Assembly (NCBI GenBank): GCA_937957895.1
Contig: CALFEZ010000013.1
Coordinates: 1-7,809 of the forward strand
Reading direction: 5' to 3'
Origin: an uncultured Erysipelotrichaceae bacterium
GTDB taxonomy: Bacteria; Bacillota_I; Bacilli_A; Erysipelotrichales; Erysipelotrichaceae
Length of the DNA stretch: 7,809 bases
Shown: positions 1 to 6,283 of the stretch, piece by piece
Layout of the letters: each line of letters starts with the position of its first letter
How positions within the stretch are numbered: the stretch's first letter is position 1
Position numbers and translations under genes: made by a program
The notes under the pieces: model-generated
Told to the model about the DNA's origin: nothing
What the model saw: the letters and a program-made list of their open reading frames with translations, nothing else
The model's database searches: none

Positions 1-471
1 GACAGGCATGTTTTCGACATAAGCCAGTCCTTTGTTATAAAGCTGAATAAAGATCCATTGTGTCCATTTGAAATACTCCGGATCTGTGGTTGAGAACTCT
101 TTGGTCCAGTCATAAGACAACCCAAGAGATTGGATCTGACGTTTGAACGTCTCGATGTTTTTCTTGGTGAATTCTGCCGGTGGATTGCCTGTCTGCAAAG
201 CAAACTGCTCAGCTGGCAGACCAAAGGCATCCCATCCCATGGGATGAAGCACATTGTAGCCTTCCATCCGCTTTTTTCTAGCAACGATATCGGTTGCCGT
301 ATATCCTTCAGGATGTCCTACATGCAGTCCGCTTCCGGAAGGATACGGAAACATGTCCAACACGTAATACTTCGGTTTATCGAAATCACGGACATCAGTA
401 TAAAACGACCCGTTTTCCTGCCAAAAACGTTGCCATTTCTTTTCAATCTTCTTGTGGTTGTATTCCATCAT
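1..471 (-). CDS. leuS: Leucyl-tRNA synthetase, N-terminal part (runs off the window)
   Basis: Cytosolic class I aminoacyl-tRNA synthetase that charges tRNA-Leu with leucine using ATP. The reverse strand reads open for 157 codons to the window edge; bacterial LeuRS is usually 800 or more residues, so only about the first fifth is present. Visible landmarks are the class I HIGH motif as HVGH (residues 50-53) inside PYPSGSGLHVGHPEGY, followed by NVLHPMGWDAFGLPAEQFA (residues 73-91), both characteristic of LeuRS rather than IleRS or ValRS. There are two tandem ATG codons, at 471 and 468. A GGAG ribosome binding site (476-479) lies 4 nt from the first and 7 nt from the second, so the second may be the true start (MEYNHKKIEKKWQ). 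A T-box leader with its own promoter lies directly upstream. Identity is very secure from conserved sequence. Confidence 0.97.
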   Translation of the reverse strand, partial: MMEYNHKKIEKKWQRFWQENGSFYTDVRDFDKPKYYVLDMFPYPSGSGLHVGHPEGYTATDIVARKKRMEGYNVLHPMGWDAFGLPAEQFALQTGNPPAEFTKKNIETFKRQIQSLGLSYDWTKEFSTTDPEYFKWTQWIFIQLYNKGLAYVENMPV

Positions 472-486
472 GACTCTCCATTCCAT

Positions 487-508
487 AAAAAAACGTCCTC
501 TAAGGACG
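487..508 (-). terminator. Leader terminator of the leuS T-box
   Basis: On the minus strand CGTCCT, loop TAG, AGGACG forms a 6-bp hairpin (508-494) followed at once by seven T residues (493-487). It lies 5 nt downstream of the T-box core, the expected place for the regulated terminator that the tRNA-bound antiterminator displaces. Confidence 0.92.
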
Positions 509-678
509 AAAAACGCGGTACCACCTTAGTTCACATGACGTGCACTCGATTCATTAACGCAGAATCACGGAGCATACGCTCAGCTCCAAGACGAGTTCAG
601 ATCGCTTTGCCATCGATTCACACCATCCATCGACTCTCTTTAAGCATCCCACATCCTACTACTTCTTTTCATAGCATT
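487..678 (-). promoter_or_regulatory. T-box riboswitch leader of leuS (Leu, CUC specifier)
   Basis: cis-acting leader RNA that senses uncharged tRNA-Leu and switches between terminator and antiterminator. Reading the minus strand 5'->3', the Stem I distal-loop AGAGAG lies at 639-634 and the apical GGTGTGA at 624-618. The specifier loop GAACTC follows, with codon CTC at 595-593 read by the tRNA-Leu GAG anticodon. The almost invariant T-box core AAGGTGGTACCGCG is at 527-514, followed by the leader terminator. The TGGT within the core can pair with a tRNA 3' end ACCA, matching the A discriminator of tRNA-Leu. All parts appear in the canonical order and directly precede leuS, so amino acid identity and target agree. 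The 5' end at about 678 is inferred from the promoter spacing, not seen directly. Known of the class: uncharged tRNA stabilises the antiterminator and raises expression on leucine starvation. Confidence 0.95.
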
Positions 679-684
679 GAAGAT

Positions 685-713
685 ATCATATCGAATCCGC
701 ACAATGGTGTCAA
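685..713 (-). promoter_or_regulatory. Sigma-70/SigA-type promoter of leuS
   Basis: On the minus strand a perfect -35 TTGACA (713-708), a 17-nt spacer and a near-perfect -10 TATGAT (690-685). Transcription should begin near 678, just before the T-box Stem I. The -35 is only 20 nt beyond the stop codon of the GNAT gene, and no terminator is visible between them, so read-through from the GNAT gene would also pass through the T-box. Confidence 0.88.
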
Positions 714-733
714 CAACTTCAGCCAATCACCTA

Positions 734-1234
734 TCATCTTGATCGATCCAACCATGCTTCACGCCTTAGGATCTGAAAAGTCGATCCCACATCCAGATGG
801 TCTGGAACATCCGCTATTTCAAATCCAAGTTTCTCATATAACTTCCATGCTTTGTAATTGTCTGGATGTGGATCGACATAGACTATCTCTGCTTGTCCTT
901 TAAGAAAGGCTTGTTCGATCGCATAAGAAAGGGCCAGATAAGCAATGTTTCTGCCACGAGCAACCGGAAGCAGCTTGATGTCCATGGCACCATATCCATG
1001 CTCGTCAACACGAAAATGTGTTTCTCCGCAGAACCCAAAATCCATGTGATAGATCGAAAAGTGTTCCCTTTTGGGGTTTTCTTTCACCTTTGTTAGCCAT
1101 TGTATCAACTCATCAAGTGTGATGTTGAGTCCTTGGGGAAACCCTACATGTTTCATGACTTCTTTGTCGTTCCACAAATCTCTTATATTAACAAGATCGT
1201 TGTACTCCGTCACTTTGATGATCAATGATTCCAT
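734..1234 (-). CDS. GNAT-family N-acetyltransferase (RimJ/RimL-like)
   Basis: Predicted 166-residue cytosolic acetyl-CoA-dependent N-acetyltransferase; the acceptor is unknown. The GNAT core is clear. Strand beta4 and the acetyl-CoA pyrophosphate loop are at residues 85-100 (DIKLLPVARGRNIA, with RGRNIA as the Q/RxxGxG/A signature). The late motif with the family's typical DPHPDNYKAWKLYEKLGFE is at residues 121-139, where Asn126, Ala129 and Tyr133 match usual GNAT conservation. The N-terminal block WNDKEVMKHVGFP (21-33) is typical of the Acetyltransf_3 (RimJ/RimL-type) branch. The length is ordinary for a single-domain GNAT. The start is backed by GAGGG 8 nt upstream. It lies alone between a divergent intergenic region and the leuS promoter, so context gives no clue to substrate. 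Family confident; acylation target not assignable. Confidence 0.9.
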   Translation of the reverse strand: MESLIIKVTEYNDLVNIRDLWNDKEVMKHVGFPQGLNITLDELIQWLTKVKENPKREHFSIYHMDFGFCGETHFRVDEHGYGAMDIKLLPVARGRNIAYLALSYAIEQAFLKGQAEIVYVDPHPDNYKAWKLYEKLGFEIADVPDHLDVGSTFQILRREAWLDRSR

Positions 1235-1257
1235 GTCTTCACCCTCTTGATGATAAC

Positions 1258-1286
1258 ACTATAGCAAAAACCAAAATCAAAGAAAA
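1258..1286 (-). promoter_or_regulatory. Candidate promoter of the GNAT gene (extended -10)
   Basis: On the minus strand TGC followed by TATAGT gives an extended -10 (hexamer at 1263-1258), 17 nt downstream of a weak -35 TTTTCT (1286-1281). The T-rich spacer and the position about 25 nt before the start codon are consistent with a promoter. The weak -35 keeps confidence moderate. Confidence 0.5.
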
Positions 1287-1408
1287 CCCTTGAGGATATC
1301 TTGATACGACTACAAAATCACACGATCATCGCAAATAATACTTGAATCATCAAAATAAACGTAAAATATTCATGCTTTGTGATAAAATGATTACAATCAG
1401 GAAAAATC
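1287..1408 (+). promoter_or_regulatory. AT-rich divergent intergenic region, upstream of the plus-strand operon
   Basis: Must hold the promoter for the operon that starts at 1409, but no strong consensus is visible. The best candidate is TTGAAT (1342-1347) with a 17-nt spacer to AATATT (1365-1370). A second -10-like TAAAAT is at 1383-1388 without a good -35. An AGGA ribosome binding site at 1399-1402 lies 6 nt before the ATG. No structured RNA or clear operator was recognised. Confidence 0.3.
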
Positions 1409-2551
1409 ATGAAAATCGGTTATCAATCCATGGTGATCAATCCGACATCACCACAACGACCCGTCGGACATTTGCTCGATCGAAACAATCTGTCACTGAC
1501 CAAAGGTGACATGTTTATCAGGTGTTTTTTTATCGAGATCGAACAACCAATCTTGCTTGTTACTCTTGATGTGTTTGCCATTTCCCCAATAGTGATCAAG
1601 AAAATGGAAGAATTAGCACAACATCATTTTCAGTCACCCATCAAACTGATCGCTAGTGCCACCCATGTTCATTCAGCCCCTTCTCTATTTACCGGATATC
1701 ACACTTTCAAACACAATCCGAAGTATCTTTCGTATGTATTGGAGCGTTTTGAAATATGTCTGATCAAACTGAGATCACAGAAAATCGATCTGAAGATCGC
1801 TTTTTCCTGCCAGGACATCACCTTGGACGGATTTTATCATCATCCTTTGGGCACGACACGTTTGCAATTGTTATCATTGTACGACGATGTTCGCCCTGTT
1901 TCCCATTGGGTGTTTTTCAATGCTCATCCCACCCTTGTTGCTAAAAATGCACATTACTTTTCTTCGGATTATGTGGGAGCGATGCTGGAAAAACTGCAAC
2001 GTCAGCATCCGTTTGAAACATTCATTTTTTTTCAGGGAGCTTGCCTGGATGTGGATGTGGATGAGATGCAGATCACTCCCACATATCAGGAAAGTATCAA
2101 GATATCAAACATCTTGGTAGATCATATCAACAAGCTCATCAGATCGACCGCATTTATCCATCCAAGTTCGATCATGACCCGTACCATCACCATTCCAATC
2201 TCACATCAGACAAAATCCATAAGACGTTTTGTTGCCACCAAAAACCCTCAGCTCACTCATTTTGCTGAGCAGCTGTTACCTAAAATCAAGGAGTATGAGG
2301 CTCATCTACCCACAGAGGTTGACTTTGTTGTATTTGAGATGTCACAATGTACACTGATCTTCACTCCGTTTGAATGGCATTCGTTTTATCAGCAACAACT
2401 CCCATCCTTTAAAGTGCTGGTCGGATTTAGCAACGGGTATTATGGTAACATCGACCGACCTGCCCCTGACTCTTTGACCATGTCTTCCTTTTTTGAAACC
2501 ATACGAGAGACACAGAAAACAAGATTGATCGACACACTAAAAAAACTATGA
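1409..2551 (+). CDS. Neutral/alkaline ceramidase-like hydrolase (PF04734-type), cytosolic
   Basis: A 380-residue protein resembling the N-terminal catalytic domain of neutral/alkaline non-lysosomal ceramidases, zinc amidases that cleave N-acyl bonds. The family's landmarks appear in order: TLDVFAI (52-58); the metal-binding ASATHVHSAP (82-91), matching the family SHTHSGP block; FNAHPT (170-175) followed by FSSDYVGAM (184-192), matching NFxxHPT and SADYPG; FFQGACLDVD (207-216), matching the NGxxGDxxP region; TPFEW (319-323); and GFSNGYYGNIDRP (339-351), matching GxxNGYxGYxPT. Likely zinc ligands by analogy are His86 or His88, His173, Glu322 and Tyr344 or Tyr345. It has no signal peptide or membrane segment and is much shorter than secreted ceramidases (about 650-750 residues), lacking the C-terminal domain. 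It overlaps mnmL by ATGA, so the two are translationally coupled. Sphingolipid substrate is doubtful in such a host; family is inferred from motifs only. Confidence 0.75.
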   Translation: MKIGYQSMVINPTSPQRPVGHLLDRNNLSLTKGDMFIRCFFIEIEQPILLVTLDVFAISPIVIKKMEELAQHHFQSPIKLIASATHVHSAPSLFTGYHTFKHNPKYLSYVLERFEICLIKLRSQKIDLKIAFSCQDITLDGFYHHPLGTTRLQLLSLYDDVRPVSHWVFFNAHPTLVAKNAHYFSSDYVGAMLEKLQRQHPFETFIFFQGACLDVDVDEMQITPTYQESIKISNILVDHINKLIRSTAFIHPSSIMTRTITIPISHQTKSIRRFVATKNPQLTHFAEQLLPKIKEYEAHLPTEVDFVVFEMSQCTLIFTPFEWHSFYQQQLPSFKVLVGFSNGYYGNIDRPAPDSLTMSSFFETIRETQKTRLIDTLKKL

Positions 2552-3486
2552 AGCATCCGTTTATCTACAGCAATGACAACAAGCGTTATCATACATTGAA
2601 TTATCATTTTGATCAGGTATTCCATCAGAAACTATACAAAGCAGTATTGGATGCCGGGTTTTCATGTCCGCATATCATCGATGGCAAAGGTGGCTGTACG
2701 TTTTGTTCGATCAGAGGAAGCGGTGATTTCACTTTGAATTCTTCGCATTCTTTAAAGAAACAGTATGAAGCACAAAAGCAAATCATGCTGCGCAAATGGC
2801 CTAATGCCAAACCAGTCGCTTACTTTCAGGCATACACCAATACGTATGCTTCACTGGATGCCCTTAAGATCATCTATGATCCTTTCTTTAGTGACGCATA
2901 TGACAATGTAGCAGTGGCACTGGGTACACGAGCAGATTGCCTTTCCGATGCAACGATCGAATACTTTCACCAACAATCATTTAAAAAGCCTGTCTATTTG
3001 GAGCTTGGCGTGCAATCGATCCACCCAAAAACCAACAAGCTCATCCATCGTGGACATGGCATGAGTATCGTTGAAGAAATCCTAAAGAAATGTCAAAACA
3101 AACACTTCCATGTAGTAGTGCATATCATCAATGGATTGCCATATGAGACCAAAGAGATGATGCTTCAAACAGCTAGATGGGCAGCAACCCAACCCATCGA
3201 TGGTTTGAAGATACACATGCTTCATGTCCTTAAAAACACAAAAATGGGAGAGGATTATCTGAAAGAACCCTTTAATCTGCTTGACATGGAACAGTTTGTC
3301 GATATCGTCATCCAACAGCTGGAGATATTACCTCCAACGATGGTCATCCACCGGATCACCGGAGATGCTTTGGCAGATGATCTGATCGCACCATTGTGGA
3401 CCATAAAAAAACGTGTCGTTTTGAACAGTATCGACAAAGAAATGGTACGACGTGACACATATCAAGGAAAATATCATGAGACATAA
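2548..3486 (+). CDS. mnmL: Radical SAM enzyme MnmL (YtqA/TIGR01212 family), tRNA wobble uridine modification
   Basis: A 312-residue radical SAM protein of the YtqA/YhcC group. YtqA has been renamed MnmL and is needed, with MnmM, to turn cmnm5(s2)U into mnm5(s2)U at tRNA position 34 in Bacillus subtilis and streptococci. The iron-sulfur cysteines are Cys40, Cys50 and Cys53 (FSCPHIIDGKGGCTFCS), with GGCTFC a family hallmark. Other conserved blocks are YFQAYTNTYA (92-101), GTRADCL (126-132), LELGVQS (151-157) with HRGHG (167-171), HIINGLPYE (192-200) and KIHMLHVLKNT (221-231). The length is normal for the family. No Shine-Dalgarno is evident; the start lies in an ATGA overlap with the upstream stop, implying translational coupling. 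The mnmM gene follows with an 11-base overlap, the same order as in Bacillus. Identity strong; the exact chemistry is not fully settled in the literature. Confidence 0.93.
   Translation: MKHPFIYSNDNKRYHTLNYHFDQVFHQKLYKAVLDAGFSCPHIIDGKGGCTFCSIRGSGDFTLNSSHSLKKQYEAQKQIMLRKWPNAKPVAYFQAYTNTYASLDALKIIYDPFFSDAYDNVAVALGTRADCLSDATIEYFHQQSFKKPVYLELGVQSIHPKTNKLIHRGHGMSIVEEILKKCQNKHFHVVVHIINGLPYETKEMMLQTARWAATQPIDGLKIHMLHVLKNTKMGEDYLKEPFNLLDMEQFVDIVIQQLEILPPTMVIHRITGDALADDLIAPLWTIKKRVVLNSIDKEMVRRDTYQGKYHET
3464..3468 (+). promoter_or_regulatory. Ribosome binding site deciding the mnmM start
   Basis: AAGGA lies 7 nt before the ATG at 3476 and within the end of mnmL. The alternative upstream ATG at 3452 has no comparable site, so 3476 is preferred. 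Confidence 0.75.
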
Positions 3487-4006
3487 AAACATCAATAAAG
3501 TGACCCATCAGTGGCTTGCAAAGAGGATCCAAGCATCGGACATCCTGGTTGATGCCACAGCAGGAAACGGGCATGATACTGTGTTTCTGGCTTCACTTGG
3601 CAAGCATGTGTTTGCCTTTGATGTGAGTGAGCTTGCCTATCAGCGAACCAAAGAAAAAATCATGCATCTTGACAATGTCACCTTGATCCATGATTCTCAC
3701 ACCCAAATCAAAAAATACATCACAACACCTATCGATGGAGTGATGTTCAATTGCGGGTATCTGCCCCAAAGTGATCATTCAAGTGTGACAGAAGCCACGA
3801 CCACCCTCTTGGCATTGGATCATCTGCGTGATCTGCTGGCAAAGGACGGATGGATCTGCATCACGGTCTATACTGGGCACAGTCAAGGTGAAATAGAAGC
3901 GATCGAAGTCAAGTCTTGGCTTGATCGACATGCCAAAATCATCCGATCATATACCTATGAGGGTGTAAACAATACCCCAATCGCGTATCTGGCGACTTTA
4001 GCATAA
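3476..4006 (+). CDS. mnmM: tRNA mnm5(s2)U34 biosynthesis methyltransferase MnmM (YtqB)
   Basis: A 176-residue class I SAM-dependent methyltransferase of the YtqB family, shown in Bacillus to methylate nm5(s2)U to mnm5(s2)U at the tRNA wobble position. Motif I is DATAGNGHDT (26-35), the acidic residue binding the SAM ribose is Asp49, and the family signature FNCGYLPQSDH (91-101) is followed by VTEATTTLLAL (104-114) and VYTGHSQGEIE (131-141). Typical family members read FNLGYLPGGDH and YxGHxGG at these places, so Cys93 and the QSD variant are mild departures. The start at 3476 is chosen over 3452 because of an AAGGA site at the right distance and because family members begin shortly before the THQWL helix. 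It overlaps mnmL and ends the operon; a terminator begins at its stop codon. Confidence 0.92.
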   Translation: MRHKNINKVTHQWLAKRIQASDILVDATAGNGHDTVFLASLGKHVFAFDVSELAYQRTKEKIMHLDNVTLIHDSHTQIKKYITTPIDGVMFNCGYLPQSDHSSVTEATTTLLALDHLRDLLAKDGWICITVYTGHSQGEIEAIEVKSWLDRHAKIIRSYTYEGVNNTPIAYLATLA

Positions 4007-4045
4007 AGCAGACCTTAAAACATCACATTGAGATCTGCTTTTTTT
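4006..4045 (+). terminator. Intrinsic terminator of the ceramidase-like/mnmL/mnmM operon
   Basis: AAGCAGA (4006-4012) pairs perfectly with TCTGCTT (4034-4040) and runs into a T-tract (4039-4045). The loop is long (21 nt), which weakens the call. The 3' arm lies inside the last codons of the convergent DUF5131 gene, so the terminator is embedded in coding sequence. The opposite strand has no good T-run after the hairpin, so it probably serves the plus strand only. Confidence 0.6.
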
Positions 4046-4731
4046 GCGTTGGCAAACAACTGGTTTTTAGGGATTTTGTATGTTTTACCATCTTTGATGG
4101 TAATGCTTCCAAGTTGACGAAGCTCGAAACTCACACGATGTTTTATACACTGATCTCGAATGGCAAGTACCCAATCATGATGCAATGGTCGTGCGTTTCT
4201 TCCTGATTCACCACCGACCACGACCAACTCGATACCCCCACTTAAATACTCGCTCAAATCGATCGGACCGAGCATGGGCTGACAAATGATCAGTTTGTGA
4301 TGAATCGGAAGTTTCACCAACTCCGATAGTGCTCGATCGGCATTTTGTTGGTTTTCGATCGAACATCCCACATGAACATGCCGGAAGTTCTCTGAAAAAT
4401 CATGGGGAGCCACCAGCTGGAATCGTTCGATGCGTTTGGTCAAAAACAAAAAAGACAGATCCTGACGCTCACGCATCATCTGCCAAGCTTCTGCTCGCCA
4501 TTGATCTGCTTCTTCGATCAGAAAATCGCTGCGAAAACATGTGTACACCATTTCATTCGAAGGGATCAAAAATGTACCTTTGTTGTTTTTACGTATCGGT
4601 CGATCGAACTGTTCTGTTTTGATGATGGCATCGGTAGTTATACTACGCTTTAGATCGCCCACATGGATATAACAATTCAAACAACCTTCACTGATCTTAT
4701 GACATCCCCGCCATGGATCCCAGCTTCTCAC
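4015..4731 (-). CDS. DUF5131 / phage Gp37-Gp68 family three-cysteine protein
   Basis: A protein of about 238 residues in the DUF5131 (PF07505, 'phage Gp37/Gp68') family, whose biochemical role is not established. The N-terminus carries the family signature WDPWRGCHKISEGCLNCYI with Cys10, Cys17 and Cys20 (CX6CX2C), reminiscent of a radical-SAM iron-sulfur site. Further conserved blocks are KTEQFDRPIR, VYTCFRSDFLIEEAD, FLFLTKRIERF, HVGCSIENQQNADRAL, IICQPMLGPIDLS, VVVGGESGRNARPLHHDWV and FELRQLGS in the order expected for the family. A longer reading from GTG 4743 is open, but the Shine-Dalgarno AAAGGTGA sits on that codon and is placed correctly for the GTG at 4731, so the shorter form is preferred. 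The methyltransferase upstream ends 50 nt away with no terminator visible, so it is probably the last gene of that operon. Confidence 0.88.
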   Translation of the reverse strand: MRSWDPWRGCHKISEGCLNCYIHVGDLKRSITTDAIIKTEQFDRPIRKNNKGTFLIPSNEMVYTCFRSDFLIEEADQWRAEAWQMMRERQDLSFLFLTKRIERFQLVAPHDFSENFRHVHVGCSIENQQNADRALSELVKLPIHHKLIICQPMLGPIDLSEYLSGGIELVVVGGESGRNARPLHHDWVLAIRDQCIKHRVSFELRQLGSITIKDGKTYKIPKNQLFANAKKADLNVMF

Positions 4732-4739
4732 TTTTAATA

Positions 4740-4747
4740 TCACCTTT
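4740..4747 (-). promoter_or_regulatory. Ribosome binding site deciding the DUF5131 start
   Basis: AAAGGTGA on the minus strand, 8 nt before GTG at 4731. It overlaps the upstream GTG at 4743, which therefore cannot use it; this argues for the shorter protein. Confidence 0.7.
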
Positions 4748-4781
4748 CTTATCGATCACGAATCTCGATCAAAATACATAG

Positions 4782-5426
4782 TTACATATATACTTTCAAC
4801 ACTCCACCACATACCGAGATCTGCACATACTCAGCATGTACCCCCACGCTTTTTAGTTTGGTAACAAAGGACGAAGCCACCATATAAAACTCATCCTCAT
4901 CCCATCTTGTGGTGGTTTGCTTCACGTGATCAAGTTGCTCATTTGTCTCAAAAGAGATGTCTCCAAAAAGCATTTTACCCGTTGGCTTAAGGCATGATAT
5001 CAGTTGTTGGATCAAGTCCAGCTTTCTTTGATCATCAACATGATGCAAAGCATAGGATGAAAGAATGTAGTCATATTTTTGCTTTAAGATCTCTTTTGGC
5101 AAGGCATCATTTAAATCATGATAAATCAATGTTGCATGCGGCATTTTCTTTGATGCTTCATGGATCATCTGCTTGGAAAAATCAAGACCAAAGATCGATG
5201 CCCCCTGTTTATAGAAGTACGTCGTCAACAAACCGGTCCCGATGCCTAGGTCTAAAATAGAGGTGTTTCTATCAACATGAACACTCTTTTGGATGTAGCT
5301 TAAAACATCGAAGTATCCTTCAAATGGGTAACCAACTTCATCAGAATCGATGCTTTGATCATATGACATTGCCCACTGATCAAACCCCGCTTCATTCAAT
5401 AACCCTTTCTCTGATTTGATCATCAT
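4782..5426 (-). CDS. Class I SAM-dependent methyltransferase (YrrT-like)
   Basis: A 214-residue Rossmann-fold methyltransferase of unknown substrate. The N-terminal FDQWAMSYDQSI (15-26) and VGYPFEGYFDVL (31-42) resemble the YrrT group. Motif I is ILDLGIGTG (57-65), the SAM-ribose acidic residue is Asp82 in GLDFS, and SSYALHHVDD (123-132) matches the usual motif before strand 4-5; LKPTGKMLFGD (146-156) is the post-motif strand. The reading frame is open to 5534, but that part overlaps the upstream methyltransferase. The start at 5426 shares one base with the preceding stop (TGATG), with AAAGGAG just before it. A second ATG at 5423 is better spaced from that site, so the protein may be one residue shorter. 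The tight coupling indicates joint translation with the upstream methyltransferase. Fold certain; substrate not assignable. Confidence 0.88.
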   Translation of the reverse strand: MMIKSEKGLLNEAGFDQWAMSYDQSIDSDEVGYPFEGYFDVLSYIQKSVHVDRNTSILDLGIGTGLLTTYFYKQGASIFGLDFSKQMIHEASKKMPHATLIYHDLNDALPKEILKQKYDYILSSYALHHVDDQRKLDLIQQLISCLKPTGKMLFGDISFETNEQLDHVKQTTTRWDEDEFYMVASSFVTKLKSVGVHAEYVQISVCGGVLKVYM

Positions 5427-6205
5427 CACTCCTTTTGAGCCCAAATGATGGCCCGGTTGGTAGTATCGCTTATGGGATTGCCTTGGTAGTCGCCATACTC
5501 CTTTTTTATCACAAAGCCATACCTTGTCAACCACTCATGAAGTTGCTTCAAAGTTATGAAATGTTTCGTGGATCTGGTTTTATGGACGATCTCTTTACCG
5601 TCCTTAAGCTTAAGCTGGATCACCCGAGTGAAATGGCATACGTTTTTTTCTGTGTCAAAAGTACTGTCTTTTAGCAACATGCTTCCATAGGTTCCGTTGC
5701 TGTCGGTTCCTTGCCAGATCACGTTGTCCTGCGGGTCATCAAACCACTTCTGGGGGTGTTGAGTATAAGCAAGGTCAATGAAAACATGTCCACCCGAAAC
5801 AAGTGCTTGTGCGGACTTGTGGATCACGCGCTTTTGAGCAAGTTGATCGTCTGTATCCGAAACGATGTTAAACAAAAAATTAGCTGCCAACAACACGACA
5901 TCAAATCCACTTCCCCAAGGATCGTTGATCACATCCGATCGATGATAAGCGATGTTGTTTACGTGCATTGCTTTATCAGTGAGCTTGTCCAACATGCTCT
6001 GGTCGATATCCATGCCAACCACATCATGACCTGCCTTTGCCAAAGGAACTAGGATCCTGCCACTTCCACAGGCTACTTCCAAAACACGTTTAACATCTGT
6101 TCCGATCAAAGACAAAATAAAATCGACATCATCGACTTCCGTCACATGTTGGTCATACATCTCAGCATTCCATTTTGCGATGATTTCTTCTTTATTAATC
6201 AGCAT
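5426..6205 (-). CDS. Class I SAM-dependent methyltransferase (orphan, Methyltransf_25-like)
   Basis: A 259-residue methyltransferase of unknown substrate and first gene of the probable minus-strand operon. Motif I is VLEVACGSGRILVPLAKAG (41-59), followed by DVVGMDID (61-68) with Asp66 as the likely ribose-binding residue, the motif II aspartate in RSDVIND (89-95), and FDVVLLAANFLFNI (101-114) where smaller-molecule methyltransferases have the active-site strand. The region at about 160-215 is a beta-rich insert (VIWQGTDSNGTYGSMLL and following), and the C-terminus YGDYQGNPISDTTNRAIIW is a pattern seen in many Bacillota small-molecule methyltransferases. The ATG start is supported by GGAG 5 nt upstream. 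The downstream methyltransferase overlaps it by one base. The two are not close copies: motif I differs (EVACGSG against DLGIGTG), and so do their lengths. Confidence 0.87.
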   Translation of the reverse strand: MLINKEEIIAKWNAEMYDQHVTEVDDVDFILSLIGTDVKRVLEVACGSGRILVPLAKAGHDVVGMDIDQSMLDKLTDKAMHVNNIAYHRSDVINDPWGSGFDVVLLAANFLFNIVSDTDDQLAQKRVIHKSAQALVSGGHVFIDLAYTQHPQKWFDDPQDNVIWQGTDSNGTYGSMLLKDSTFDTEKNVCHFTRVIQLKLKDGKEIVHKTRSTKHFITLKQLHEWLTRYGFVIKKEYGDYQGNPISDTTNRAIIWAQKE

Positions 6206-6234
6206 GACTTCTCCGTTTCTTGACGTAAGATACT

Positions 6235-6258
6235 AAAAATGATCTTCAATGTGATCAT
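6235..6258 (-). other. Small hairpin with T-run in the methyltransferase leader (possible attenuator)
   Basis: On the minus strand ATGATC (6258-6253), an 8-nt loop and GATCAT (6244-6239) form a 6-bp stem leading into five T residues (6239-6235). It sits between the predicted transcription start (about 6277) and the ribosome binding site. The stem is AT-rich and short, so termination would be weak; it could also be chance in this GATC-rich DNA. Confidence 0.25.
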
Positions 6259-6283
6259 AGGTAGGTATGAAGCATCTTGTCTC

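Noticed and set aside
130..903. Long plus-strand open frame of 257 codons
   Set aside because: It runs antisense to leuS, across the T-box leader and into the GNAT gene, all of which have clear conserved content on the minus strand. Its product has no recognisable domain and no good ribosome binding site.
3452..3475. Upstream ATG for mnmM (184-codon form)
   Set aside because: No ribosome binding site precedes it, while AAGGA is well placed for the ATG at 3476; the extra residues lie entirely within mnmL and are not typical of the family.
5427..5534. N-terminal extension of the second methyltransferase
   Set aside because: It lies within the end of the first methyltransferase in another frame, has a GTG/ATG without ribosome binding site, and the conserved protein begins after the tandem ATGs at 5426-5421.
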